Part shown: piece by piece, positions 9,285-19,592 of the stretch | How positions within the stretch are numbered: the stretch's first letter is position 1 | Layout of the letters: the number at the start of each line of letters is the position of its first letter | Assembly: GCA_016713675.1 (NCBI GenBank) | Contig: JADJOS010000001.1 | Span: 2,480,001 to 2,544,000, forward strand | Direction: 5' to 3' | From: Acidobacteriota bacterium | Lineage (GTDB): Bacteria > Acidobacteriota > Blastocatellia > Pyrinomonadales > Pyrinomonadaceae | Length of the DNA: 64,000 bases | Translations under genes and position numbers: made by a program | The notes under the pieces: generated by a model | Told to the model about the DNA's origin: nothing | Databases searched by the model: none | Seen by the model: only the letters and a program-made list of their open reading frames with translations

Positions 9285-11277
9285 ATGTCCATTTTAGATC
9301 GAATTACTCTTCGCAGCAGTACCGGGAGCGGGATCGTGGCACTCGTTGTGCCGATCCTGCTTTCGGTTGCACTTTTGACGATCCTTTTCCCGCTTCCTCA
9401 GCCTACAATTCCGGTCAATTTGCCATTCAAGGCCGAAACAATGCTGACGGCAGCCTTATTGGTGATCCTTCTTTTTTACTCTGCGTTCCATCAGAGGTGA
9501 CGGATTCGCTCAACTTCGATCAGATCTCATAGTTAGATACATTAGTTTCCCGATCGTGGGATTCATAGCGTGGAGCGGAATATCCTTCATTTGGGGGGCG
9601 TGGTTGACGGAGCGGCTCACCATACACTCCTTTGGTCGGTCTATCTCGTATATTTTCTTGTATTTACTGCCCTATTGGGGAACGATCCGAAGAACCGGTT
9701 CATAATATCGACGATCACAATTTTGAGCATATTCCTGGGCGTGCTTTGTTTGTTTGATTATTTGACGTTGGCGGATTTCAAGTTGAACGAAGGATATATC
9801 CGTATCCGTTATGGCAAATATGCAGAAATGCTCGCGGCGATCTCTCCCATCATGTGGGCTCTTTCTGTTTACGCGAATAAGCGTTCGCTAAAGTTCTTAT
9901 TTGCGTGCGGGGCGATCCTCAGCTGGATGACAATAATGCTGTCACTCAGCAAGGGTGCGTTTCTAGGCGGGCTGCTCGGATTTATTTTCTTTTTTGTGGG
10001 CTCATTGGTCTTCTCTCCTCGGGTTTTTTCGACGGCGGATCGCAATAAGTGCGGTGATATGGGTCGTTTTTACCGTTGGGTTTCAGGATTTTTCTCCGTG
10101 ACATCGGATGTGCCCGCGACGACGGATTATATTACCGGTGCCAATGATCCGACGCGAACGACCACCGCGTTTCGGGTCTTTTCTTGGGGACTCGGTGGTC
10201 AGATGTTTGCTGACAATTGGATCGTCGGTGCAGGGGCCGATAATTTTGGGATAAAACTCAACGCCTCTCGCATAAGATACCGACTGTCGAATCCAGACGA
10301 CCCTAAAGATGAGCCCGGCGAAGATTACATTTTCGAACGAGCCCACAATGAACCGATACAGATCGCTGCCGAGTTGGGTGTGATCGGGCTTATCCTTGTT
10401 TTAGTGCCGTTCGTGATCTTTGGAGCTTACTTTGTCCGGACGTTGGTAAAAAAGCGGTACAGATCTTCGCCGATGTTGTGGGCGTCGGCAGCGGGAATGT
10501 GCGTTCGCGTTTAGTTCGATGGTAAGTTCCTTTTCGTTCAGGTCCGCCCAGAACGGAGTCGTCTTCTTTATGGTCTTTGCGATCGCCGTCAACGAGCTTT
10601 CAAAGAATGAGCGACGTTTGAGTGGATCGGCTCGTGGATTTCGCATTAAAGGGCCAATATATGCAGCGTTTTGGGCGATCACATTGCTGATGGGCGGTTA
10701 TTGTTCTTCGAAGATAATTGCCGAATACAATGTCGACCAGGCTGAAAAGACCGGAGACACTGTCGTTTCTCATTACCACTATGACATCGCTCGTGCGTTG
10801 GCTCCGGAATATGCGGGACTACATCTATCTAATGCCGCCCGAAATACAGCCGACAATGAGCCGGACAAAGCAGCGATCAATACCCGCAGGGCGATCGATA
10901 ACGGGATCGGGATGGCATTGACATACTCTTCATTAGCAAAACAGCAGATATTGGCAGGCCTTATGGACGAGGCCGAGGCAACATTTGAAGAGTCGTTGAG
11001 AGTTTATCCGCGTTCGATCTATCTCCGAACCGAGTACGCGGTTTTTCTCGAAAAGCAGGGCAGATCCGTTGATGCCGAGCGTCAGTTTCAGATCTCAAGA
11101 GATGTTGATCTGCGGAACGCAAACGGTTGGTATCATTTAGTGAAAAAGGGCAGCGTTGAGGCATACTACCTGGCTCAGACCGATGAGAACATTGCACCTC
11201 CGGCGGAACTTGTGCCGCAGGACGCGGTCCGAAATTATGTTGAACCGACGCCGGCCGCCAGTGAGGCCAATGAATAG
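9285..11277 (+). CDS. O-antigen ligase/polymerase family membrane protein with C-terminal TPR region (frameshifted)
   Basis: Three segments (9285-9500, 9570-10514 and 10519-11277) join into one protein of about 660 residues, with breaks near 9495-9535 and 10510. The N-terminal two thirds are polytopic. They contain the Wzy/WaaL-type periplasmic loop with the ligase signature around GAGADNFGIKLN and ERAHNEPIQIAAELGVIGL, where the HNEP segment carries the conserved histidine. The C-terminal third is soluble and TPR-like (AGLMDEAEATFEESLRVYP). The family joins polysaccharide or glycan to an acceptor at the periplasmic face. It could also be a pilin glycosyl/O-oligosaccharyltransferase, given the neighbouring pilin gene. 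Confidence 0.75.
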
Positions 11278-11391
11278 ATGTCGACTTGGCCGCTTGTTTG
11301 AGGGCTCAAATACGATCAAATTTGTGATAACATACGATTTGCGTTGACAGCCCTGGTCTGTCGTCAATGCGAACACTAATCAACTTCAACT

Positions 11392-12190
11392 ATGCCTAAC
11401 GAAGGAACAGGATTCCTGCCCCGGATCTTGACCATCGCGAAAAATGCGTTTCGCGAGGCCGTTCGTGACAGGATACTTTACAATCTGATCATTTTCGTTC
11501 TGCTGATCACAGCAAGTGCGATATTTCTCGGCGAATTGACCGCCGGACAAGAATCACGCGTGATCGTTAACCTCGGGCTTAGCTCGGTGCTGCTGTTTGG
11601 TGCCTTTCATCGCGATATTTGTCGGGGTCAGTTTGGTGTGGAAAGAGATCGAAAAGCGGACCGTATATTCGATCTTTTTCGAAGCCCATTGGTCGCGGGG
11701 AATTCATCATCGGCAAATATCTCGGGCTTTGTCTCGCATTGCTTGTAAATGTCGTGATAATGGGCATTGGCGTCACGCTGGCTCTCGTTTACGTAGGCGG
11801 CGGACGCTTGATCGGAAGGCGTTTGGGCGGCTGTTTTGCTGATCTTTCTGGAACTCACCATCGTTACGGCGGTGGCGATCATGTTCTCATCGTTTTCGAC
11901 ACCTGCCCTTTCGGCATTACTCACTTTCTTTGTATTTTTGATCCGGTCATTTCAGCTCTTCGCTGCTTGATCTTGCGACCAGTTTAGGCTCGAGATCGGC
12001 GGTGTGGCTTTTCACGGCAGTCTACGTTTTGCTTCCAAATCTATCCAATTTCAGTTTTATCGCGAACAGTGCCAACGGTGACGCGCCAACACTTGCCTGG
12101 ATCGGAAGTGCTGCCGCGTATGCCCTCGTCTATGACGTAATTATCATGACGATAACAGGCGTTATTTTCAGCCGCCGGAATTTCAAATGA
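11392..12190 (+). CDS. ABC-2 type transporter permease (frameshifted)
   Basis: The N-terminus ILTIAKNAFREAVRDRILYN followed by hydrophobic helices is typical of NosY/GldF-type ABC-2 permeases. After a break near 11600 the next frame carries VGVSLVWKEIEKRTVYSI and SKPIGRGEFIIGKYLG, a recognisable ABC-2 block. The last segment ends at 12190 with two helices. At least four indels are needed to restore one frame of about 265 residues. The stop overlaps the next gene by 4 nt, and the matching ATPase lies two genes downstream, so all three probably form one exporter operon. Confidence 0.75.
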
Positions 12191-13124
12191 TGAGTTCGAA
12201 CGCATTCAGATCGGTCATATTGCCTGCCGTTATCATCGTCGCAGGATTCGCGGCAGTGATAGGGCTGAGCGGATATATGGACCGTAATCGACCGGAAATG
12301 CCCGCCGGTTACGATGACAGCGATCTGGCAATGAACGGCTCAAAGCTGAAAGGCTTTGCGCTTGGCTTCGAAGGCCTGATGGCGGACTGGTATTGGATGC
12401 GGTCGCTGCAGTATATCGGCGGCAAGATTGTGAATTCTAAGACCGATATCAACATCGACGACCTGCGCGAACTCAATCCACGCCTGCTCTATCCGTCTCT
12501 CGACAATGCGACCGACCTCGACCCGCATTTTACTGCGGCTTATGCGTATGGTGCCGTGATCTTGCCGGCGATCGACGAGGAAAAGGCCATTGCGATCGCT
12601 AAAAAGGGAATCGAGAACAACCCGAACGAATGGCGCCTGTACCAACATCTCGGCTACATCTATTGGAAGCTGAAGCGCTATGACGAATCGGCAGATATCT
12701 ACGCAAAGGGCGCGCAGATCGAAGGTGCTTCACCGTTCATGAAGCTGATGTCCGCCGCGATGAAAACCGAAGGCGGCAGCCGTTCGACGTCACGGGCGAT
12801 GTACACGCAGATGCTCGCCGATGCGCAGGATGAATCAGTGGCCGTTACCGCCAAACGGCGGCTGATGCAGGTCGATTCGCTCGACGACCGTGATGCGATC
12901 GACCGTGTGTTGGTAGATTTCAAGGAAAAGAACGCGGCAGATGTGCGAATAGTTTCGGCGAGGTCGGAGCGGTTCTGACCCAATTGAAGCTGCCTGACGG
13001 GCGATCGCTCAAGATCGATGGTGCACGACGGCTGGTCGATCCGAGCGACGTTCCGTATTTGCTTGATAAGGAGAATTGCAAGGCCACACTCGACCTTGAG
13101 AAGTCGCCGATCTCGCCATATTAG
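12187..13124 (+). CDS. Membrane-anchored TPR protein of the ABC operon (one frameshift)
   Basis: It starts at ATG 12187, overlapping the permease stop. One N-terminal membrane helix (residues 10-28) is followed by TPR-like units (DPHFTAAYAYGAVIL, NEWRLYQHLGYIYWKLKRYD). The frame breaks near 12945. The continuation reads NSFGEVGAVLTQLKLPDG and ends at 13124, so the original was about 312 residues. No enzymatic motif is seen. Its position between permease and ATPase genes suggests an accessory subunit. That role is inferred from context only. Confidence 0.7.
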
Positions 13125-13139
13125 AGTTCGGGTCCGGAA

Positions 13140-14087
13140 ATGTCTATGGAATACGCAGTCGAGATACAGAATTTATCAAAGGATTACGAGACCGGCTTTT
13201 GGCGGAAAAAGAAAGTGCGGGCTCTCGACGATCTGACGCTGAATGTGCGGCCGGGGCAGATCTTTGGGTTCCTGGGCGGCAATGGCGCGGGCAAGACCAC
13301 GACGATCAAGACGCTGATGCGGCTGCAGTTTCCGACCGCAGGCTCGGCGAAGATACTGGGATGCGACATTGCGGACGTGCAAATGCATCGGCGGATCGGT
13401 TATTGCCCGGAGAATCCATACTTTTACGATTATCTGACCGCTCGAGAACTGATGGATTGCTTCGGTGAGCTGTTTGGTTTCGATAGATCGAAACGCGCGG
13501 CAAAGACTTCGGAACTGTTGACCGCTGTTGGGCTCGATGAGAAAGACTGGAAGAAACAATTGAGAAAGTTCTCTAAGGGAATGCTGCAGCGTGTAGGCCT
13601 CGCACAGTCGCTGATAAACAATCCTGAGATCGTGTTTCTCGATGAACCAATGAGCGGCCTCGACCCTGTCGGGCGAAGGGAGATACGCGAACTGATCGCA
13701 TCGCTTCGTGACAAGGGAACAACGGTCTTTATGTCCACGCATATCTTGTCCGACATCGAAGCCCTGTGTGACGAGGTCGCGATACTGAGAAACGGAAAGC
13801 TTTCGGCGTCGGGCAACCTCAACGAACTGCTTAGCGGCGAAGACTCGCGGGCACTCGAGATCAGTATTCAGGGCGTCGCCGCAGACGCGATACGTGAAGG
13901 AATCGAATTCATCGCCGGTGCGACGTTCATCCCAAAACCGAACGGTGCGAACATACAAATACTAGACGAATCGGACATCGACGCCGTCCTAAACATCACA
14001 CGCCAAAAAGGCGGCCGCCTCGCCTCGATCCATCCGGTCAAACAATCGCTCGAAGAACTGTTCGTACGTGAGTCGGAAGACAAGTAA
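13140..14087 (+). CDS. ABC transporter ATP-binding protein
   Basis: The intact 315-residue ATPase has Walker A GGNGAGKTTTIK (about residues 42-53), a Q-loop, signature motif FSKGMLQRVGLAQS, Walker B IVFLDEPMSGLDP and H-loop STHIL. The extra C-terminal domain of about 80 residues is typical of NatA/CcmA-like ATPases that pair with ABC-2 permeases. It energises the permease encoded upstream. The substrate is unknown. ATG 13140 or 13146 could be the start. Confidence 0.9.
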   Translation: MSMEYAVEIQNLSKDYETGFWRKKKVRALDDLTLNVRPGQIFGFLGGNGAGKTTTIKTLMRLQFPTAGSAKILGCDIADVQMHRRIGYCPENPYFYDYLTARELMDCFGELFGFDRSKRAAKTSELLTAVGLDEKDWKKQLRKFSKGMLQRVGLAQSLINNPEIVFLDEPMSGLDPVGRREIRELIASLRDKGTTVFMSTHILSDIEALCDEVAILRNGKLSASGNLNELLSGEDSRALEISIQGVAADAIREGIEFIAGATFIPKPNGANIQILDESDIDAVLNITRQKGGRLASIHPVKQSLEELFVRESEDK

Positions 14088-14089
14088 CA

Positions 14090-14315
14090 TCGCGAGATAA
14101 CAAGTTGCGGTAGCAAGGTATCAAACGAACATCGCGAGATAATGTTTTGCAGCAAGATACAAACAGCAGAAATAACTCTTTGCGGAAAGGAAATAACCTT
14201 GTGCGTAGACGAAATATCTCGCTGAACATCACGACATAACCAAATGCGGAAGCAAAATAACGTTTTGTTTCCGCATCTTTTCCATACGAACGACGCTCGA
14301 TAACGCTTTGCCGAA
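14090..14315. repeat. Degenerate ~21-nt tandem repeats
   Basis: Read on the minus strand, the stretch is a run of degenerate units of about 21-22 nt. Most begin GTTAT(T/C)T(C/T)G and end with CCGCA(A/T), for example GTTATTTTGCTTCCGCATTTG and GTTATCTCGCGATGTTACTTG. Roughly ten units are visible. It sits directly 3' of the short minus-strand gene that ends at 14365 and at the left border of the defence island. The units are too short and too continuous to be a CRISPR array. Confidence 0.7.
14244..14281 (+). terminator. Terminator-like hairpin after the ABC operon
   Basis: ATGCGGAA-CAAAA pairs with TTTTG-TTCCGCAT around a TAACG loop and is followed by CTTTT. It lies inside the degenerate repeats and could end the ABC-exporter transcript. 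Confidence 0.5.
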
Positions 14316-14364
14316 GCTCGATCACTGACGATTTTCGCCCGCTAATCTTCGTATCTGACAAATT

Positions 14365-14886
14365 TCATGTCGAAAGTGCTTGCAGGGCAGCGATGGTAAG
14401 GTCGGCTTCATTCGGAATGTAGAGCGGATCGCCCTGATAAATGGCGATGATATTGTCGAGATGTTCGACACGCTGTGTGTAGCTTGTCTGAGCTGCCGAA
14501 TGTGCGGCGTCGGCCTCGTTCTCGGGCGTGTTCGGATCGTCAACAGGTTTGGGCGATGCACGTTTGCCGTCGATCTTTCGCTTGAGGCTCTTAACATCGG
14601 CGATCGAGTTTTCAGCGGCTCCGGTCGAAGCGTAATAGTTCACCGAACGTGCGACCGTGGTCTGGAGCGGTGCGAAAACATTCTGCCGCGAATTGATAGA
14701 GGTCTTGCTGATGCCGAGCTTGACTGTCACGTCGTCCATCGCAGTATCCGCGAGCGAGAATGCCGCTGTCAATTGTGCGAGCTCGATCTGTGCATTTGAC
14801 GGTTTGTAAACACTACCGTAGCCCGTGACAAACGAGATCAACGACTGGAAATTCTGCAAATTCCTAGCGTGTCCGACTTCTGACAT
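14365..14886 (-). CDS. Hypothetical helical protein, probably C-terminally truncated
   Basis: From ATG 14884-14886 the protein has about 173 residues and starts MSEVGHARNLQNFQSLISF. It is predicted mostly helical, with no signal peptide, no membrane segment and no known catalytic motif. The look is of a conserved hypothetical family of coil-rich proteins that I recognise only loosely. The abrupt end (LTIAALQALST, stop 14365) directly against the 21-nt repeats suggests the C-terminal part is missing. A longer frame reaches 14988, but its extra residues look noncoding. No function is assigned. Confidence 0.55.
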   Translation of the reverse strand: MSEVGHARNLQNFQSLISFVTGYGSVYKPSNAQIELAQLTAAFSLADTAMDDVTVKLGISKTSINSRQNVFAPLQTTVARSVNYYASTGAAENSIADVKSLKRKIDGKRASPKPVDDPNTPENEADAAHSAAQTSYTQRVEHLDNIIAIYQGDPLYIPNEADLTIAALQALST

Positions 14887-15157
14887 GAATTTTGCTGAGT
14901 TTGTGAGGCTAATGTACCGGAAGTCTAAAGTCCGCCGTGGAAGCGTGTGAGCAGTTTGTCGCCTTGTCCAAAAAAGTACACCGATCACGCAGGATGCAAA
15001 CGATCAGCTTTAACTAAAACATCCCAACCTCACCGTGCCTTACCAACAAACCCGGCTTTCCAGAGACCATTAAAAAATCAACGACGGAAGCATATCAGAC
15101 GTGAGTTTTTAGGTGTCAAGCATTATTTAATGCGACTGGATTAAGGTCGAAAATGGA
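14887..15157. other. Intergenic left edge of the AT-rich island
   Basis: No convincing gene, RNA or repeat is visible. Base composition shifts from GC-moderate to clearly AT-rich around 15000-15150, marking the left border of the island. Confidence 0.5.
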
Positions 15158-16851
15158 TTATTTAAATTTAGGAGTTCGAGAATCTGGTTCACATATTGGA
15201 AGATCAAATTTCATCATGATTGGCATAGGAAAATCTACGCCAGTTAAAATAGCTTCGCCTTCTCCTAAAATTGGAAGGAAATCAAGAGTATTTCTGTTTG
15301 CCGAGCTACACGCATTAACGACTGCTTCTTTGTCATTATGATTTATCAATCTGTGAACTATGAATGTCCCCATTTGGCTCAAAGTGCCGAGAGGAATATC
15401 GCGTGGCATTTGAGTGGCTATGCAGAGAAATAATCCGTGTTTTCGACATTCCTTAGCAATCGAATCAAACGCATCAAGACTTACGGATTGGAAATATTCA
15501 TCTTTGACAGACTTATTCAAGAACTGATTGCCTCGTCTGCGAAGAGTGTTAACGATTTTCTTTGAACTTCCCAGCTCTTGCGGCTAGCAGTAAATATCGA
15601 CCTAAAAATTCGCTAATATTTCTCTAGATTGGAATTCAAACCCTACTTTCTCGAAGCCGCGAAGAAGATGCTTTGAATCATCGTTTAAGAAATCAGTGAT
15701 GATCTTTGCACACTCTGAGTCATCGCCGCATGCTTTGTCGAATCCGAACACACCGTTAAACTTGGTGACCTGAATAAGCGTTTCCGTTCTGAGAAAGGGC
15801 TCGTGCTATTCTCAAATTCACGTTTGTCGATATCTCCCCATTTTTGTGATGTCGTTGCCAAAGTTAGCAGAGTCGTAGACACATTCACGTCACAATTGCT
15901 GAGCCAACTTGAGAATGTCAAAATCGGCGTTTTTCTTTTTCTATTTCCGCACAAATTCATTGTAGAAGTCGATCAGGGTTTCTTTGTCCTTTGGTTCTTT
16001 ATGTAAATGCCATCGTTGATATCAATCATTGTGCGCTCTTCTCTGAGCAATATTCGCAATCTTTAGACTCTGTACGGCTTCCAATAAGATCGGTTGTTGA
16101 ACTTGACCGGATGGAAACAAAAGGGCAAATAAGTCTGAGACCGTCAGGTTTTCGATAATGGAAAGAGTCTTCGCCAATTACGTTGCTCATGCAGTAATCG
16201 TTATTCTCGAAGCCTTTATATTCGCCAGTAGCATCTAGCAATATGGTCTTTGCACCAGCGTTAACTAATGCTTCAGTTAATTTGCTGACGGTAAAACTCT
16301 TTCCTCCGCCTGTAGTGCCGACGACCGCACAATGCCGTCCAAATATTGCTTGAAGTTTCAAGGAAACGGAGGTCAACGGATTTGAAATAAGCCGTCCCAA
16401 CTTTGCCATCGGAACATCCCCGTCATCGTGTCGCTTACCAAAGGCGCTAAGATATTCCTGAACTAACTTCCCGGAGCTAACAAATACCTTCGCTCCAATA
16501 TTTGGATAAGCGTCCAAACCCATACTAATCTCGAAGGGTTTGAATAAATCGAAAGACAGTAAAATCTCTATTTTCCCCGTGGGATGAAATCGCTGGTCTG
16601 AAATGCCTTCTCGTTCAATGCGAGTCGTTCACTTTCGGGAGCGAAAGTTCAGTGAGACGGCCTAGATAGCCATATCGATCACCTTCAACTACTACAAATG
16701 CACCGACAAGGCCTCATTAAAATCTTGACCAAGGTGTAAATCCGTTCAGCAAGACGGACGTAGGAAAGTGCACCTTAACGTACTGTGGTGAGACCTGACT
16801 AACATAGCCTAAGAAATAGCTATGGTCGAATGGATTAATTTTGTGCGTCAT
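15158..16851 (-). CDS. herA: HerA-like ATPase of a SIR2-HerA defence operon (multiple frameshifts)
   Basis: ATG 16851 begins MTHKINPFDHSYFLGYVSQV, the HAS-barrel-like N-terminus of HerA. After breaks near 16727, 16630 and 16572, the 16523-16026 segment carries Walker A VVGTTGGGKSFTVSKL and ILLDATGEYKGF. The 15158-15520 segment carries the C-terminal RecA-fold part (HGLFLCIATQMPRDIP, GTFIVHRLINHNDKEAV, GEGEAILTG). Restoring one base near 15530 recreates the Walker B-type ADEAHQFLN. The total of about 565 residues equals the usual size. HerA hexamers translocate DNA. Next to SIR2 they form a known antiphage complex. The start overlaps the SIR2 stop by 17 nt. Confidence 0.85.
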
Positions 16852-18042
16852 TCAGTTTAAACCTATTCTCTGATTCCGTTTCAAATCCATAGGTCTGGAT
16901 TTCGGGAAACCACTTTGCAAATTCTTCGAATTTTTCATCAATAATCATCACTCTTTCTGAAGACTTTGCTTGTTCGATGTAGGGCAAAAAGCAGAGTATT
17001 TTCTGGATTGATATTCAGATTTACGATTATCAATTGAAATCCGGGATTCTGGTCTAGTGCTTCATTAATTGCAACATTGACGTGTTTGTCATTAAAACTA
17101 TACCCAATACAGACCAAAACAGTGCTGTCAGGCCGAATGCTTTGCTGAAATCTTGCCATCATCTCAAAGAATGGCTGGTCATAGGAATTCTCGTATTTTG
17201 ATTCTCGCGGAAATATCATCAACGGCTTTGCCGGAGTATCGTTTATCTGAATTCTTCCGTCATTATCTTCCCAATTCAGCGAACCATGTAGCTTATAAAG
17301 ATGAAACAACCTTGAGATGAAACTGTCCTCATCCTTCATTCGACTCTTTCTCTCTGGACAATGTCAAAGTCAAACTGACGACCGCTAAACTCGCGTGGAC
17401 TCAAAAAAGAAAATCCATCTAATACCACGGACTGGATTAAATTTGCTGCCTGTTCAAATAACGTATCGTAATTGAGGGTAAAGACTTTGACGCGAGGAAA
17501 CGTGACTTTTCGTTGAGTTATCTTGTCGAGGAAAGTTGCATGAGGAAAGTCATTCTTCTCCTTCGGGCCCTTCAAAGTGCACTTTTCAATAATCAGCGAA
17601 AAAAGGCTTGTTCTATGTCCTTCAAGCTCAGCAACCTTTTTCTGCGTTTTGTCCAAAATTAATATGTCCATCGACCTTGGATAATAAGGTTTCTAGGTTC
17701 TTTTCTTGGATGTCATGCCCGACATCAGAACATAGTTTTGTAAAAGCCTCGTTAGTTAGTTTTGCGTCTGCCGCATCCCATAACTGTGACATCAACAAGC
17801 CCTGGTTTTCGTCAGCACCAATTCCAACTGATGTTCCGGCTCCCGAAAGGATAATAAGATTTTTATCTGTTTACGAAAAAATTCTTGATACTGTGTTCGG
17901 GATCTTTTTCTTCCCCTAAGTCGTCAAGATCCTCGCCAGCGTGCCTTTCGGTTACATTCTCATTGTCCAGAAAAATATTTTGCTCACCATTAACGTCGTC
18001 TAACGCGATGGATCGTTGGCCGTGTAGAAAGAAATATTTCAT
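16835..18042 (-). CDS. sir2: SIR2-domain NADase of a SIR2-HerA defence operon (frameshifted)
   Basis: Reading across frames, MKYFFLHGQRSIALDD (ATG at 18042) leads to KNFFVN, then DKNLIILSGAGTSVGIGADE, the NAD-binding GAGxS motif of SIR2. KVFTLNYDTLFEQAA, LYKLHGSLNW and VLVCIGYSFNDKHVN follow, all SIR2_2 hallmarks. The tail IIDEKFEEFAKWFPEI ends at 16835. Breaks lie near 17870, 17655, 17338 and 16950. The rebuilt length is about 400 residues, as in SIR2 proteins of SIR2-HerA systems. These proteins hydrolyse NAD+ on phage infection. The N-terminal 60 residues read in frame with the upstream DUF2130 gene. Confidence 0.85.
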
Positions 18043-19308
18043 TTTAATTTTAGTTACCAAGTCAGAGTCTAATTCATCTTCTCCAGAAGGTAACTCAAGA
18101 AGTTGAATCGAAGCGATGGCCTTTCCGGCGATTCCTCTAATTGAACCATGCATTGCAATTGTATTTTCGAGAACCTTTTCAATCCTTTTTTCCCGTTTCT
18201 TCCATTGAGCTTTTGCAGCTCGTTGTTCGGCGAGTAAGTCAGTTTGCATTTCCGTGAATCCTTCGACAATTGCCTCAACTCTCATCTTGAATTCGTTTCC
18301 AGTGAGAAAGGAATACAACATTTCCATCTTGTCCCCTTTGTTCTCCTGACTTGTCATCGCCCCGTCAAGTGAAGTTATTGTTTCTCTTAGAACCTTACTC
18401 AATCCTTTGAATTCATGATATGAACAAACCCATACGCCATCGATCAAATCCATCCGATCTACGCCGACGGGCATCGCTTCAGTCACGAGTACGCCAAAAG
18501 TGGCTCCTTTCTCACGCATGTCGGACTTAAACTTTTCAATCCACGATTTCTGAAAGTCCTTCGTCCTCTTACTTTCAAAGTAGATGGAACCAAGGTTCTG
18601 CTTTCCGTGTATGCACCACCTGCAAACAGTCAGCTCCTCTCGCCCCTTTCTTAACTTCTTCAATCGTGTCCAGACGAAATGTTTCCCGTAGGAACTCTTC
18701 GATTGCAAGTTCCTGAACTTCACCTTGCAATTGAACCGAGCCTTGCTCAAGCTTACGTTTCATTTCCGCGACTTGCTCATTCGCAACTTCAACCTTTCTG
18801 TTAGCCTCACGAAGCTTCATTTCAGCGGCATCGTTAGCGGTTTTCTGAGCCTTCTCAACCTCTTCCTGAAGTTGAGTCGTCATCAATTTGGAGTATTTGA
18901 GCTCTAGTTCTGTTTCTTGAGTATTTAGTTGCTGTTTGAGTCTTTCGTTTTCAATTGAAATCTTTGACGAAGCAGCGAGTTTCTCACGTGCCTCGGCGAG
19001 ATCGAAAAGGAGGGCGTTTTTTTCCACCTCGGTTTCACTTTGAATTTTCTCGCGCAATTCTTTCTCGCGCTCTGCGGCTAAGGCTATTGCTTTTTTTTCT
19101 ATCTGTTCGGCGATTTCCACTTCTCGTTCTCGAAGCTCCTGCTCTCGCTCATTAAGCAAGTCTTCTTTGCCCTTATATTGTTTTCAATATTGGTAATGTC
19201 TTCGTTGTATTTTTCACGAAATTTTTCTTCGATACCGTGGGCAAGAACGTCTTCAACATTGAATTCGTTACCGCATTTAGGACAGATGACGGCTGTGGTT
19301 TTACTCAT
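18043..19308 (-). CDS. DUF2130 protein: zinc-ribbon, long coiled coil, PD-(D/E)xK-like core (frameshifted)
   Basis: ATG 19308 begins MSKTTAVICPKCGNEFN, a CxxC zinc-ribbon half. After a break near 19160 comes about 120 residues of charged coiled coil (NEREQELREREVEIAEQIEK). Then GEVQELAIEEFLRETF, GARGADCLQVV and, after a break near 18600, GSIYFESKRTKDFQKSW follow. The Asp of GAD followed about 18 residues later by E-S-K matches a PD-(D/E)xK nuclease core. This is my inference. LVTEAMPVGVDRMDLIDGVW and the helical tail GNEFKMRVEAIVEGFTEMQ are typical of the family. No stop separates it from the SIR2 start at 18042 in this assembly. The true stop was probably lost to an indel near 18050-18065. 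It is the first gene of the operon. Confidence 0.8.
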
Positions 19309-19592
19309 TGCGTTGGTCTACTCCTCGAAATATTAACTGGCGAACAACACTTTGGATTAACGGTGACATTAAACGGGGAACAAGTAATTCTTGTCTTGAT
19401 TTCCTTGAGCCATGTGGTTAACTCACAGTATTTTTGTTGTGTGGAAGATAGTATCCGTGCAAAAGCAAAAATGTAAAGACTTATTTAAATCGGAAGTAAA
19501 CCTGAAATAAAACTATTTACAGTCATCGTTCAATTGTTTAACATACGAGTTATCCAGAAAAGGACGCTTTTATTTGCCCGGAGGCGAGATTT
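19309..19592. other. Divergent intergenic region between DUF2130 and Panacea genes
   Basis: This AT-rich stretch of 284 nt should hold the promoters of both the minus-strand defence operon and the plus-strand Panacea gene. I see no clear -35/-10 pair, no large palindrome and no small gene. A weak GGAGG-like ribosome-binding site (CCGGAGGCGAG) lies about 10 nt before the ATG at 19593. Confidence 0.5.

Noticed and set aside
13176..13958. A 260-residue minus-strand open frame opposite the ABC ATPase
   Set aside because: The plus strand carries all ABC ATPase motifs, so the minus frame is a shadow.
14090..14315. Possible CRISPR array
   Set aside because: Units of about 21 nt are contiguous and degenerate, without unique spacers, and no cas gene is nearby.
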